From Brucella sp. 21LCYQ03 (GTDB lineage Bacteria > Pseudomonadota > Alphaproteobacteria > Rhizobiales > Rhizobiaceae): 64,000 nt of DNA. The notes beneath the pieces are model-generated. The model made no database searches and was not told the origin of the DNA. It saw only the letters and a program-made list of their open reading frames with translations. Within the stretch, counting starts at the first letter, position 1; every line of letters begins with the position of its first letter. Positions 27,025 through 36,895 of this stretch are shown here, piece after piece. Location: the NCBI RefSeq assembly GCF_023554105.1, contig NZ_JAMJWE010000011.1:62001-126000 (forward strand), given 5' to 3'. The translations under genes were made by a program, and so were the position numbers.

Positions 27025-27060
27025 AAATGATTTGCAAATGCTTTTGCAAATCATTTGCAT
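27025..27060. promoter_or_regulatory. Mur/Fur-type operator upstream of sitABCD
   Basis: A dyad with perfect 14-base arms (AAATGATTTGCAAA at 27025-27038 and its complement at 27043-27056, spacer TGCT). It contains two overlapping core repeats, TGCAAATGCTTTTGCA and TGCAAATCATTTGCA. The TGCAAA/TTTGCA core resembles Mur-responsive sequences known before rhizobial sitABCD, bound by the Mn-sensing Fur homologue Mur. It is about 125-160 bases before the sitA start, so a leader of some length is implied. Confidence 0.7.
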
Positions 27061-27269
27061 TAAACGATATCATTTGTGATTAAAATTCGGTAAAAATACA
27101 CTTATAAATTGTAAATATGAACGATTTGTGCAACCATCCTTTTTGAGTGGCGGTTTCCCATAACGTTTTCCGTGGCAAAACGAGCGTGGGAAGAGCCGCA
27201 TATACAATAGCTTATGGCGTGCTTTTTCAGAGTTAAGTTTTACTTGGAATTTGTTTATTGGGGTCCTCA

Positions 27270-28184
27270 ATGAGTTCAAGAGATGAAATTTTATATAGGA
27301 ATCATATTGTTACAAATAGATCGCAAGATTCAGAAATTGGTTCTAAAAGACTTTCAGTTGAAGGGCGTTCATGGGGGCCGTTTATTCATATCCGATCTCC
27401 AGAAGGAGTCAGTGTATTTGCGCCGGAAACTTCGCTAGCTATAATTTTATTAGAGTCTGTCCGCAATCTAAGGTGGAAAAATGAAGATGGGGAAGAGCTT
27501 GCGTCGAGTTGCACGGCTGGGACGGTGCTCATAATTCCAGCTCACAAAGGGACTGCGATAATTTGGCCAGAATCTATAGAAATATTAAAAGTCGTGTTGC
27601 AGCCCGATCAAGATACTCTACGCGACCAACCGGCGATAACATTCCCGTTGAGCGATCCGCCTGGTCGAATTATCGATTTTTCTAGCAAACAGTGTTTACA
27701 GATCGTTCAACTTGTTCTTGAACAATTGCGGGAAGACACAATCCCGGACGATTATTACCTAAAATCTCTGCACTATGTGCTCATTTATTTGCTAGCAAAA
27801 AATGCGATGATTGCTTGCAGCACGAGTGGTGCTCAACCTGTGTTAAGCAGTTTTGCGTGCAGGCAGATCGAGAGTTATCTTAAAGAAAATTTCCGAAATG
27901 AAGTAAGCGTTCCGGATATGGCCGCATTAATTGGTGTTTCTGCGGGGCATTTTTCCATTTGTTTTCGCGAAAGTTTTGGTTTGACGCCTCATCAGTATCT
28001 AATGGGTCTTAGACTAAACGAAGCTCTGAAATATCTTGTAGAAACTGATATACCAATTAGTGAAGTTGCAGCTCGTTTATGCTTTTCAAGCCAAAGCCAT
28101 TTAACAACGACCCTTAAAAAGCATTGCAAAATTACACCTGGTGAGGCGCGTCGTCGTCGTAACCAATCGAACTTTCTTAAATAA
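27270..28184 (+). CDS. AraC-family transcriptional regulator
   Basis: 304 residues. The last 100 residues hold the double helix-turn-helix of AraC/XylS proteins: IESYLKENFRNEVSVPDMAALIGVSAGHFSICFRESFGLTPHQYLMGLRLNEAL, then PISEVAARLCFSSQSHLTTTLKKHCKITPGEARRRR. The N-terminal 200 residues are not recognised and may bind an effector. Base composition is clearly more AT-rich than in neighbouring operons, and codon use differs (many AAA, TTA, ATA), which hints at horizontal acquisition. It is divergent from sitA. The 288 bases after it (28185-28472) are AT-rich and show no gene. Confidence 0.88.
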   Translation: MSSRDEILYRNHIVTNRSQDSEIGSKRLSVEGRSWGPFIHIRSPEGVSVFAPETSLAIILLESVRNLRWKNEDGEELASSCTAGTVLIIPAHKGTAIIWPESIEILKVVLQPDQDTLRDQPAITFPLSDPPGRIIDFSSKQCLQIVQLVLEQLREDTIPDDYYLKSLHYVLIYLLAKNAMIACSTSGAQPVLSSFACRQIESYLKENFRNEVSVPDMAALIGVSAGHFSICFRESFGLTPHQYLMGLRLNEALKYLVETDIPISEVAARLCFSSQSHLTTTLKKHCKITPGEARRRRNQSNFLK

Positions 28185-28472
28185 CTAATTCCTGATTTTA
28201 GGAAAGGTTAGGACATTTTTTGCCGTAAGTTTTTTCCTTTAAACGCCAATCTAATTTTATCAAATTGGCATCTAACGTGAATGGCAATATTACGTCAAAA
28301 CAAGATAAATGTTCTCTGTATCCCGGTCCGTTTATATGAGAAAAATCAAATTCAAATACGAGTATTCTCCCGCGATTATGAAGTTATAATAAACTGCCTT
28401 ATTCCATTTCGCTATACTCTGACTAAACGAACAGATTTAAAAAATGATCCAATATGATGATGTTATTTAACG

Positions 28473-29885
28473 TTAACTTGCTGGCCGTGGCGGCAGGCCT
28501 GCACGAGTTCGCATCTTTTCCAGTAACGCGGCCGCGATTGGCTTATAGTTTTCATCGAAGTGGTGACCGCCAGCGAGCTTCATCAGGTCAGCGCCTTTAA
28601 GTTCTGGTGCAGTGCAAGCTGTATCGTCTTCTTCCTCGCCATAAACACATACGACGCGATCAAGCGGGATGGTTGAGATGGCTGGCACGACATCTTTGTC
28701 GCCATCCATTCCAAGCCAGCCTTCGATTGAAACCTGAAACGTCGTTGTTGTTTCGACGCCCAAGAGACCAATCATCTTCGTGCGATCTTGCATGGCCGGG
28801 TCCAGATATTTCCAGGCGAAGGGGAATGTATCCGCACCGAACGAGTAGCCCAGAACCATGACCGGCAGTTTGTTTGTGGGATCAGCTTTCTGGATCATTG
28901 CTGTTGTATCGCGCGCGATTTCCTCCGGCGTCCGCTCTGACCAGAAGTAGCGGAGTGAATCGACGCCGATAACGTGGACGCCATTTGCTTGCAGCCATTC
29001 GCCAATGGATTTGTCGAGGTCGCGCCAGCCGCCGTCGCCTGAGTAAAATACCGCGACCATTTCAGCCTTGCCGCCTTTGGCAGGAAGATCAACGATAGGC
29101 AAGGCTTCATTTTTGGCATCCTGATCAGCCATGGCAACCACATTGTCGACCGCCATTTTCATACGAGTGGCGAAATCTGGCCCGGATTGCAACACGGCTA
29201 CTTTTTTCTGTCGTGCTTCCAACGGATTGTTGACCGGCGAGCCTGTTGGGCCAATTACAAGTGTGGATGCTGGCATTTTCGCATCATATTCATAAGTGAA
29301 GCCACCGCCCGGTGCTTTGACGGCATCAGCTTCTTCCGTGCAAGAAGGCAGACGAGTTTTTGCAGGGGTTGGGTCGAGGGCGATTGCACCAGCAATCGTA
29401 GCATCAGGAGAGTCGGAAGCGGCGGCATAAGCGATTGTGGCGCCCTGTCCAATGCCCGTTACGACTGGATGGAAATAAACATCGAGATCCAGTCCGCGCA
29501 GCGCTTCCTTGGCAATGGCTTCAAAATCAGAGTCGAGGTAATTGCACTCGCCGTCTTCCTTATCGAGTGCCGCCCGCCAAGGGCCAAGTTCAACCGGAAG
29601 AACAATGATGTTTCGGTCAAGCATCGCATCCATATAGCTGCGTTCATTATCGCTGATGCCGTTTTCGTCGCTCAGCAATATGGAAAGCCCGACCGGATCG
29701 CCTTTCGGCATATAAACCGGAATGTTTGAAAGTCGCTCCGCACTGGCATGGATGACCGGCTCGTCAGCATTGAAGAACTGTGCCCAATGACGAGCGATCT
29801 TGCCTGAATGCATCGCGGCATATGCACCTGCTGCACCAAGCAGCGCCAATCCGAAGACTGTCAAAAGAATGCGTCGCTTCTTCAT
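28473..29885 (-). CDS. acvB: AcvB/VirJ-family protein, probable lysyl-phosphatidylglycerol hydrolase
   Basis: 470 residues. An N-terminal signal or anchor ([18 protein letters not shown]) is followed by two alpha/beta-hydrolase-like halves. The C-terminal half carries the VirJ-domain hallmarks [41 protein letters not shown] and the nucleophile elbow GYSFGAD. Agrobacterium AcvB is reported to hydrolyse lysyl-phosphatidylglycerol in the periplasm and is needed for virulence and acid tolerance. Here it overlaps the lysyl-PG synthase gene by four bases (ATGA), so both are made together. Confidence 0.9.
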   Translation of the reverse strand: MKKRRILLTVFGLALLGAAGAYAAMHSGKIARHWAQFFNADEPVIHASAERLSNIPVYMPKGDPVGLSILLSDENGISDNERSYMDAMLDRNIIVLPVELGPWRAALDKEDGECNYLDSDFEAIAKEALRGLDLDVYFHPVVTGIGQGATIAYAAASDSPDATIAGAIALDPTPAKTRLPSCTEEADAVKAPGGGFTYEYDAKMPASTLVIGPTGSPVNNPLEARQKKVAVLQSGPDFATRMKMAVDNVVAMADQDAKNEALPIVDLPAKGGKAEMVAVFYSGDGGWRDLDKSIGEWLQANGVHVIGVDSLRYFWSERTPEEIARDTTAMIQKADPTNKLPVMVLGYSFGADTFPFAWKYLDPAMQDRTKMIGLLGVETTTTFQVSIEGWLGMDGDKDVVPAISTIPLDRVVCVYGEEEDDTACTAPELKGADLMKLAGGHHFDENYKPIAAALLEKMRTRAGLPPRPAS

Positions 29886-32500
29886 TTGCGGATAAACTCC
29901 AGAGGGCTGCCATTAATCAGGGTTGTTGCATCGATAAGCGCACGCGGTGTTTCGAGACCTCCGGGACAGACCATATAATGTGGTGTCCAGACGGGATCGA
30001 ATTTTTCCTTGAAGGCTTTCAGGCCATCAAAGTGATATAGATCGGCGCCGCGCCGGTAGATGAAAGAGCCGAAGCGGTTCCAGCGTGACGCCAGTCTGCT
30101 GCGGTTTAAGCCCGAGAGCGGTGCGGCACCCAGATTAAACCATTTGTAGCCCTGATCTTTGCTATACATGAGCAGTTTGGCAAAAAGTGCGTCCATCAGC
30201 AACTTATGCACATTGGGCATGTAACGCATGAGGTCGACGGTGATTTCGGATTTGTCGGCTCCGCGCCAAAGATTGGCAAAGGCGACAATCTCACCGTCTT
30301 TTTTGAGAACAGCAACATCGAAGCGCTTCATGTAATCATCGTCGAAATAGCCTAGCGAAAAGCCTTTTTCGCTGCCAGACTTATGGTCCAGCCATGCGTC
30401 AGAGATTTCGCGCAGACGCGGCACGAGTGGCGGCACGTCTTTCACGTCAATCACTTCAAAAGTCAGTCCGTCCTTATCAACCTTGCGATCCGCATAACGG
30501 AATGGTTGTCTGCGTGGACCTTCCAGAGAAAAGTCTGCAAGGTTTACGCGCGCAACTTCGCCCAGCTTGAGAGCAACAAGCCCCATATCAAGAAATAGCG
30601 GCAGGCTTTGCGGACCTACTCCATAAAACACTGTGCGAAGCGCCATTTTGTCGGCAAGACTATGGAATGCCCATGCGAGGTCTTTGCCGCTTTGTGCGGT
30701 GCCGATAGGTTCGCCCAATGCAATCAGACTTCCGCCTGATTGCGCATACATGATGAAGGCGCTGTCGTCGGGTGCCAGCAAAAATTGCTTGTCACCCAGC
30801 ATAGCGAGTGCTGCATCGGTGTGGGGGCATTCAGCAACGAGCGTTGGAACGGCGTCTGGGATTGAATAGTCGCGTTTGCGTTTACGCTGACTATGTCGGT
30901 TGATGATCGAGTGCAGACCAAATGCCGCGACAACTGCAAAGACCAGCACAGTTGCGCGCAAAAAGCGCGGTGCGTTATCGTTCCATGCGAAGTCCCACCA
31001 TAGATTGTTGGAGTATTCGACATGGCGATAGACGAAGAAACCGAGCCATGTCGAAACAATCACTGTCGTGCCGACTGAAGCAATCCAGCTCCAGCTCAAT
31101 TCAAAGGGGCCAGAAATAGGACGCCGATAGAAGGAGTCCCGAAAACCCCATAGAGCCAGTGCAAAGACGCAGAGAATGCTTGCTTCTTCCCAGTCCAGCC
31201 CCTTGGCAATCGAGAAAACAGCACCAAACAGGAGAAGAACGATGGCCGCAATCCATGCGCGTTCCAGCCGTTTGAACAAGCCACGTGCGACAATGAGCAG
31301 AGCGACGCCAACCAGACTTGCTGCAAGATGCGATGTCTCGACAAAAAACTCCGGAACAATGCCTGACAGGATTTTGACGCGATAGCGCATATCGGGTGTT
31401 GCACCCGAAACGAGTAGTATAATGCCACCAAGGAAGATGATGCTGGCGGAAAGCCCCGGTATCAGCGGCTCGACAAGGCGTTTGGCAAATTTGGCCTGTC
31501 GCCCAAGCATTTGCCTGCGGCGCATAGCTTCCCAGATGAGCAGGCCAATTGTCGAAACCACGAGCGGCATGACGGTGTAAATCACGCGATAGGCCAGCAG
31601 ACCGGCAATCGCCTGCGGATTATCGCCAATCCCCAGACCTGCGATGATGGTTGCTTCAAAGGCACCCAGTCCACCCGGAGCATGGCTTGCGATACCAAGA
31701 ACAATCGCAATTACATAGACGAGCGAGAAGACTGCAAAGCTTGGCACTGCATCCTGTGGCATCAGAACGTAAAGCGTTGCGGCTGCAGCTCCGACATCGA
31801 TAAGGCCGGCAAGGATCTGCGTGATCGCGCCCTTTGAGTTTGGCAAGCGCAGACTAAGCGATCCTATGCGCAACGCACGTTGTCCATGTGAAAGCCAATA
31901 GATCAGCCAGGCGATCCCAGCGAGAATAATAATGCCCGCGACAATATCAATTCGGGCATCAATGGTCGAAATCCACGGAACATCCTGCGGATCGATCAGG
32001 AGGGCTGCACCCACCATGATGATGAGTGCAAACCAGATTGCAAACCATGAAGTGCCAACGATCTTGCCAATGTCGGCCAGACTAATGCCTTCCGCTGCAT
32101 AAATGCGATAGCGCAGTGCGCCGCCAGTGAGTAGTGAAAAACCAATGGCGTTTGAGATTGCATAGCCTGCGGCACCTGCAACAGCAGCGATACGGCGAGG
32201 AATCTGATTTGGTGCAATCGTATCAACCGCAACCACGTCGTAAAGTGCGACTGCTGCATAGCTGAGCATCGTAAACAGGACAGCGAGGCCGATGACGCTC
32301 CATGGCATCTCATGAAATGCATCAAGCGTATCTTTGCGTGATGTATTTTGAAGAAGATTTCCCAAAACGTAGATCGCCAGCAAAGCGATTGCGATTCCCG
32401 CAATCGGAAACAAAAAATGCTGGTAACGTTTTAGCCAGCCGAAAAATGATTTCGTTGGGGCTTGTACTGAAGAAGATTCTTCATCATCAATTAAGCTCAT
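29882..32500 (-). CDS. lpiA: Lysyl-phosphatidylglycerol synthase/flippase (LpiA/MprF)
   Basis: 872 residues from MSLIDDEES, close to the usual MprF length. The N-terminal 550 residues hold about 14 membrane helices (flippase and UPF0104-like region, [14 protein letters not shown]). The C-terminal 300 residues form the aminoacyl-tRNA-dependent transferase domain ([41 protein letters not shown]). It transfers lysine from lysyl-tRNA to phosphatidylglycerol, giving a cationic lipid that resists acid and cationic peptides. A longer frame to 32611 lacks support. It is the first gene of lpiA-acvB. Confidence 0.92.
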   Translation of the reverse strand: MSLIDDEESSSVQAPTKSFFGWLKRYQHFLFPIAGIAIALLAIYVLGNLLQNTSRKDTLDAFHEMPWSVIGLAVLFTMLSYAAVALYDVVAVDTIAPNQIPRRIAAVAGAAGYAISNAIGFSLLTGGALRYRIYAAEGISLADIGKIVGTSWFAIWFALIIMVGAALLIDPQDVPWISTIDARIDIVAGIIILAGIAWLIYWLSHGQRALRIGSLSLRLPNSKGAITQILAGLIDVGAAAATLYVLMPQDAVPSFAVFSLVYVIAIVLGIASHAPGGLGAFEATIIAGLGIGDNPQAIAGLLAYRVIYTVMPLVVSTIGLLIWEAMRRRQMLGRQAKFAKRLVEPLIPGLSASIIFLGGIILLVSGATPDMRYRVKILSGIVPEFFVETSHLAASLVGVALLIVARGLFKRLERAWIAAIVLLLFGAVFSIAKGLDWEEASILCVFALALWGFRDSFYRRPISGPFELSWSWIASVGTTVIVSTWLGFFVYRHVEYSNNLWWDFAWNDNAPRFLRATVLVFAVVAAFGLHSIINRHSQRKRKRDYSIPDAVPTLVAECPHTDAALAMLGDKQFLLAPDDSAFIMYAQSGGSLIALGEPIGTAQSGKDLAWAFHSLADKMALRTVFYGVGPQSLPLFLDMGLVALKLGEVARVNLADFSLEGPRRQPFRYADRKVDKDGLTFEVIDVKDVPPLVPRLREISDAWLDHKSGSEKGFSLGYFDDDYMKRFDVAVLKKDGEIVAFANLWRGADKSEITVDLMRYMPNVHKLLMDALFAKLLMYSKDQGYKWFNLGAAPLSGLNRSRLASRWNRFGSFIYRRGADLYHFDGLKAFKEKFDPVWTPHYMVCPGGLETPRALIDATTLINGSPLEFIRK

Positions 32501-32710
32501 CTGAGCACTGTCCAGTCTGGAGCAATCTAAAATCTGGCAAATGATCCCGCTTTGGGGCGAACTTGTGTTCGAACGAGATGCGGTATTAAAAATATTCAAA
32601 CTAATGTCCAAGTCACGTTATAAGGCCAGTAAACTGAAGTCGCTGCAAGTGCTTTGGACGAAACAGAATATTTTTCTGGGGTTTGTTCAAAAACAAATGA
32701 ATAGAGTAAT

Positions 32711-32727
32711 TTATCTGTTTCAGATAA
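32711..32727. promoter_or_regulatory. Perfect dyad upstream of ccdA
   Basis: TTATCTG-TTT-CAGATAA, 7-base arms, 31 bases before the ccdA start and 211 bases before lpiA. It has the form of an operator for a dimeric regulator. The regulator is unknown. Confidence 0.45.
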
Positions 32728-32757
32728 GAACCGTTTTGTGTGAAGAATGAGGTTTTA

Positions 32758-33507
32758 GTGCTTAGTGTTTCTTATTTAACGGCGGCCGGGGCAGGAGCAC
32801 TGTCATTTCTTTCGCCCTGTGTTTTGCCGCTGGTTCCGCCATATCTTTGTTATATGGCAGGGGTGAGCGTAGAAGATTTTCGCGCTGAAAAAGAAGCGCG
32901 AGTCGCCGCGGCACCAAGCCAGCGCCGCTCGCTTGCTTTTGCTGCAATTTGCTTTGTTCTCGGCTTCACCACTGTTTTTGTTGCGCTTGGTGCAGGTGCG
33001 TCATCAATCGGCGCATTCCTGCGTATGTGGCAGCAGGAAATAGCAATGGTTGCAGGCATTGTCATTATACTGATGGGCCTCAACTTCCTCGGTGTTCTTC
33101 GTTTTTCATTCCTGTCGCGAGAAGCGCGTTTTCAGGCGCGCAGCGCACCTGCCACGCCATTAGGCGCGTATGTTATGGGCTTGGCTTTTGCCTTTGGCTG
33201 GACACCGTGCATCGGTCCGGTACTAGGTCCGATCCTCACCTTAGCGGGGGGCAGTAGTACTGTCGGCGAGGGCGCTGCACTGTTGGCAGTCTATTCGCTC
33301 GGCCTTGGTATTCCGTTTCTCATCGCAGCGCTTTTCTCTGGCGCATTCATGCGATTTTTGTCGCGCTTCCGTGTGCATCTTGGCAAAGTCGAGAAAGCCA
33401 TGGGCGTTCTCTTGATTGCCGCAGGCGTCCTTTTCCTGACGGGCGGCATGCAGTCCTTTTCTTTCTGGCTGCTAGAAACTTTCCCAGCATTGGGCAGACT
33501 TGGATAA
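32758..33507 (+). CDS. ccdA: CcdA-type cytochrome c biogenesis / thiol transport protein
   Basis: 249 residues with six membrane helices. The two redox cysteines lie in SPCVLPLVPPYLCYM and GWTPCIGPVLGP, the CcdA/DsbD-beta signature. The protein carries reducing equivalents from cytoplasmic thioredoxin to the periplasm for cytochrome c maturation. I chose the GTG at 32758 because it follows GAGGTTTTA and matches the usual short N terminus. A GTG 18 bases upstream is the alternative. Confidence 0.9.
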   Translation: MLSVSYLTAAGAGALSFLSPCVLPLVPPYLCYMAGVSVEDFRAEKEARVAAAPSQRRSLAFAAICFVLGFTTVFVALGAGASSIGAFLRMWQQEIAMVAGIVIILMGLNFLGVLRFSFLSREARFQARSAPATPLGAYVMGLAFAFGWTPCIGPVLGPILTLAGGSSTVGEGAALLAVYSLGLGIPFLIAALFSGAFMRFLSRFRVHLGKVEKAMGVLLIAAGVLFLTGGMQSFSFWLLETFPALGRLG

Positions 33508-33568
33508 CGCACTGTATACGCTTTGATGCTATGGAGCAGATAAGCCTTCAATTATTCTGGACGATATC

Positions 33569-34933
33569 ATGACAGACCGAACCTGCCTTTCCATCGTGCT
33601 TGCCGCTGGCGAAGGCACACGTATGAAGTCGAACCGGCCAAAAGTTCTGCATCAGGTGGCTGGCCTGCCGCTGGTCTCACATGTGGTCAAAGCTGTGCAG
33701 GGCACTGGCAAAAGCGATGTGGCGCTGGTCGTCGGACGCGGGGCGGATGAAGTACGCGGCGCTGTCGAAAAAGTTGCTGATGCAGTTTCCGCTTTCGAGC
33801 AGAAAGAACGTCTTGGTACGGCGCATGCTGTTCTGGCGGCACGTGAAGCGATTGAACGCGGATATGATGATCTGCTGATCGTCTTTGGTGATACGCCGCT
33901 GATCGAAGCGCATTCATTGCTGGCCGCACGCAAAAAGCTTTCAGAGGGTGCTGATGTTGTTGTTATCGGTTTCCGTCCTGAAAGCGCGCATGGCTATGGT
34001 CGTTTGATTGAAGAAGGCGGCAAGCTTGTCGCGATTATCGAGGAAAAAGAGGCGACCGACGAGCAGAAGAAGATCGGCTTCTGCAATGGCGGACTGATGG
34101 CCGTTCGCGGCGCCCACGTACTTTCATTGCTCGATGCGGTTGATAATAAAAACGCCAAGGGTGAATATTATCTCACTGACATCGTTGGTCTCGCACATGG
34201 CAAGGGCCTGAATGTCGTAGCGATTGAAGTGCCGGTCGATAATGTGATTGGCATCAACAATCGCGCAGAGCTTTCTGTTGCGGAAAACATCTGGCAGAAT
34301 CGTAAGCGTCAGGAAATGATGCTGGCCGGTGTGACGCTGATCGCACCCGAAACTGTGTTTTTCTCGCACGATACGCTGGTCGAAGCTGACGTTGTCATCG
34401 AACCGAATGTGTTCTTCGGACCAAACGTGCATGTCGCATCGGGTGCTCTGATCCATGCTTTCTCGCATATTGAAGGCGCAAAAATTGGTGTCAACGCTGA
34501 GATTGGACCGTTTGCGCGCTTGCGTCCCGGTGCAAACCTTGGCGAAAAATCAAAAGTGGGTAATTTCTGCGAAGTTAAAAATGCAGAAGTTGGTAAGGGA
34601 GCAAAGATCAACCATCTCACCTATATTGGAGATGCGGTGGTTGGAGCTTCAAGCAATATCGGCGCTGGCACGATTACCTGCAACTACGATGGCTATAACA
34701 AATACAAGACCGTGATCGGCGAAAACGCATTTGTTGGCTCTAACAGCTCGCTTGTTGCGCCCGTATCAATTGGCAACAATGCCTATATCGCGTCTGGTAG
34801 CACGATCACGGATGACGTTCCTGCCGACGCTTTGGCTTTCGGTCGTGCACGACAGGAAACAAAAGAAGGTCGTGGAAAGCTGCTGCGTGAGAAGTATGCT
34901 GCCATCAAAGCGGCTAAAACGGCGAAGAAATAA
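33569..34933 (+). CDS. glmU: Bifunctional GlmU (UDP-N-acetylglucosamine synthesis)
   Basis: 454 residues. The N-terminal pyrophosphorylase domain starts with [11 protein letters not shown] and contains [16 protein letters not shown] and the [14 protein letters not shown] loop. The C-terminal half is a left-handed beta-helix acetyltransferase ([24 protein letters not shown], the catalytic His in [24 protein letters not shown]). It makes UDP-GlcNAc from glucosamine-1-phosphate for peptidoglycan and lipid A. It is followed by glmS, which supplies the pathway's first step. Confidence 0.97.
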   Translation: MTDRTCLSIVLAAGEGTRMKSNRPKVLHQVAGLPLVSHVVKAVQGTGKSDVALVVGRGADEVRGAVEKVADAVSAFEQKERLGTAHAVLAAREAIERGYDDLLIVFGDTPLIEAHSLLAARKKLSEGADVVVIGFRPESAHGYGRLIEEGGKLVAIIEEKEATDEQKKIGFCNGGLMAVRGAHVLSLLDAVDNKNAKGEYYLTDIVGLAHGKGLNVVAIEVPVDNVIGINNRAELSVAENIWQNRKRQEMMLAGVTLIAPETVFFSHDTLVEADVVIEPNVFFGPNVHVASGALIHAFSHIEGAKIGVNAEIGPFARLRPGANLGEKSKVGNFCEVKNAEVGKGAKINHLTYIGDAVVGASSNIGAGTITCNYDGYNKYKTVIGENAFVGSNSSLVAPVSIGNNAYIASGSTITDDVPADALAFGRARQETKEGRGKLLREKYAAIKAAKTAKK

Positions 34934-34954
34934 AAGACTATTGAATGACAATAG

Positions 34955-34990
34955 CGGCAATCCTCCGGGTTGCCGTTCTGCTTTATAAGT
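34955..34990 (+). terminator. Terminator after glmU
   Basis: CGGCAATCC (34955-34963) pairs with GGGTTGCCG (34967-34975) with one G-T pair, loop TCC, followed by a T-rich stretch. It lies 22 bases after the stop. Confidence 0.6.
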
Positions 34991-35035
34991 TTTAAATCGC
35001 AGCTATATGCGTGAATCTTGGATTTGGAGCACCCT

Positions 35036-36859
35036 ATGTGTGGAATTATCGGCATCATCGGCAATGACGAAGTTGCACCGCGTCTGGTTGATGCGCTGAA
35101 GCGGCTTGAATATCGCGGCTATGATTCCGCTGGTATCGCTACGCTATTGGATGGAAAGCTTGATCGCCGTCGCGCGGAAGGCAAGCTGGTCAATCTTGAA
35201 AAGCGTTTGGCAGGCGAGCCACTGCCGGGCGTGATTGGCATTGGCCATACCCGTTGGGCCACACATGGCAAGCCGGTTGAGCGCAACGCGCATCCGCATA
35301 TCACGTCACGTTTGGCTGTGGTTCATAATGGCATCATCGAAAATTTTGCCGAACTGCGGGCTATGCTCTCGGCTGAAGGCTACAAGTTCGAAACGGAAAC
35401 CGACACCGAAGCTGTCGCGCATCTCGTGACCCGCGAACTGAATAAGGGCAAATCGCCGGTTGAAGCCGTACGCGATTGTCTGCCATTGTTGCAGGGTGCT
35501 TTTGCTCTCGCTTTCCTTTTTGAGGGCGACGAAGAAACTCTGATTGGTGCTCGTCAGGGGCCACCATTGGCCGTTGGCTATGGTGACGGCGAAATGTTCC
35601 TTGGCTCCGACGCTATTGCGCTGTCGCCTTTCACAGATACGATTGCCTATCTTGAAGATGGCGATTGGGCCGTGCTGACCCGCAAGGGTGTGACCGTCTA
35701 TGACGAGAATAATGTAGAGGTTGAGCGCGCGATCCAGAAGTCGCAGACAGCCAACATGCAGGTCTCGAAGGGCAATCACCGTCATTTCATGCAAAAAGAG
35801 ATGTTCGAGCAACCGGAAGTGATTTCCCATACGCTCGCGAATTATCTCGACTTCACCACTGGTAAGGTGCGCCCGGAAGCGGTCAGTATTGATTTCAGCA
35901 AGATTGATCGTCTGACGATCTCTGCTTGCGGTACGGCTTTCTATGCGGCGTCAGTGGGTAAATACTGGTTTGAGCAGATCGCACGTCTGCCGGTCGATAG
36001 CGATATTGCGTCGGAATTCCGCTATCGCGAAATGCCGCTTTCAAAAGACTCGCTCGCTATGTTCGTTTCGCAGTCTGGTGAAACGGCTGATACACTTGCT
36101 TCGCTGCGGTACTGTAAGTCACAGGGGCTGAAAATCGCCTCTGTGGTGAATGTCACAGGCTCGACCATTGCGCGTGAATCGGATGCTGTGTTCCCAACCC
36201 TTGCTGGTCCTGAAATTGGTGTTGCATCCACAAAGGCTTTCACCTGTCAGCTTTCAACGATGGCATCGCTTGTTATTGCTGCTGCAAAGGCCCGCGGTAC
36301 CATTGATGACAAGCGTGAGCAGGAGTTGGTTCGCCAGCTTTCTGAAGCGCCGCGCTTCATCAATCAGGTGCTTAAGCTTGAAGACCAGATTGCCGCCGTC
36401 TGCCACGAGCTGGCGAAGGTCAATCATGTGCTTTATCTCGGTCGCGGAACATCGTTCCCGCTGGCTATGGAAGGCGCGTTGAAGCTCAAGGAAATTTCCT
36501 ACATTCATGCCGAAGGCTATGCGGCTGGCGAACTGAAGCACGGCCCGATTGCGCTGATCGATGAAACCATGCCGGTTATTGTTATTGCGCCTTCTGATCG
36601 TCTTTATGATAAGACCGTTTCTAACATGCAGGAAGTGGCAGCACGCGGCGGTCGTATCATTCTCATCACCGATAAGAAGGGTGCTGCATCTGCTAGCATC
36701 GACACGATGGCTACAATCGTCTTGCCGGATGTGCCGGAGTTTATCACACCGCTCGTTTATGCTCTGCCAATCCAGATGTTGGCTTATCACACAGCATTGC
36801 TGATGGGGACTGACGTTGATCAGCCACGCAATCTGGCGAAGTCGGTGACGGTAGAATAA
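35036..36859 (+). CDS. glmS: Glutamine:fructose-6-phosphate amidotransferase
   Basis: 607 residues. The start MCGIIGIIG places the catalytic Cys at position 2 after Met removal, so a frame opening 18 bases earlier is excluded. The N-terminal glutaminase domain contains GHTRWATHGKP. Two SIS isomerase domains follow (SACGTAFYAASVG, FVSQSGETADTLASLR, STKAFTCQLS, HAEGYAAGELKHGPIALID). It makes glucosamine-6-phosphate. There is no glmS-ribozyme-like structure in the 102 bases before it. Confidence 0.97.
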   Translation: MCGIIGIIGNDEVAPRLVDALKRLEYRGYDSAGIATLLDGKLDRRRAEGKLVNLEKRLAGEPLPGVIGIGHTRWATHGKPVERNAHPHITSRLAVVHNGIIENFAELRAMLSAEGYKFETETDTEAVAHLVTRELNKGKSPVEAVRDCLPLLQGAFALAFLFEGDEETLIGARQGPPLAVGYGDGEMFLGSDAIALSPFTDTIAYLEDGDWAVLTRKGVTVYDENNVEVERAIQKSQTANMQVSKGNHRHFMQKEMFEQPEVISHTLANYLDFTTGKVRPEAVSIDFSKIDRLTISACGTAFYAASVGKYWFEQIARLPVDSDIASEFRYREMPLSKDSLAMFVSQSGETADTLASLRYCKSQGLKIASVVNVTGSTIARESDAVFPTLAGPEIGVASTKAFTCQLSTMASLVIAAAKARGTIDDKREQELVRQLSEAPRFINQVLKLEDQIAAVCHELAKVNHVLYLGRGTSFPLAMEGALKLKEISYIHAEGYAAGELKHGPIALIDETMPVIVIAPSDRLYDKTVSNMQEVAARGGRIILITDKKGAASASIDTMATIVLPDVPEFITPLVYALPIQMLAYHTALLMGTDVDQPRNLAKSVTVE

Positions 36860-36866
36860 AAACAGA

Positions 36867-36895
36867 AATGGCCGCAGCGATGCGGCCATTTTGTT
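36867..36895. terminator. Bidirectional terminator between glmS and recG
   Basis: A perfect 10-bp stem: AATGGCCGCA (36867-36876), loop GCGA, TGCGGCCATT (36881-36890), followed by TTGTT. It ends at the recG stop, so it serves convergent genes. Confidence 0.8.

Noticed and set aside
28185-28472. A small gene in the AT-rich gap between the AraC gene and acvB
   Set aside because: The stretch has frequent stops in all frames and no convincing ribosome site with a following open frame.
34934-35035. A possible glmS ribozyme before glmS
   Set aside because: Only about 100 bases separate glmU and glmS, and they hold a terminator. There is no ribozyme core, and such ribozymes are found in Gram-positive bacteria.
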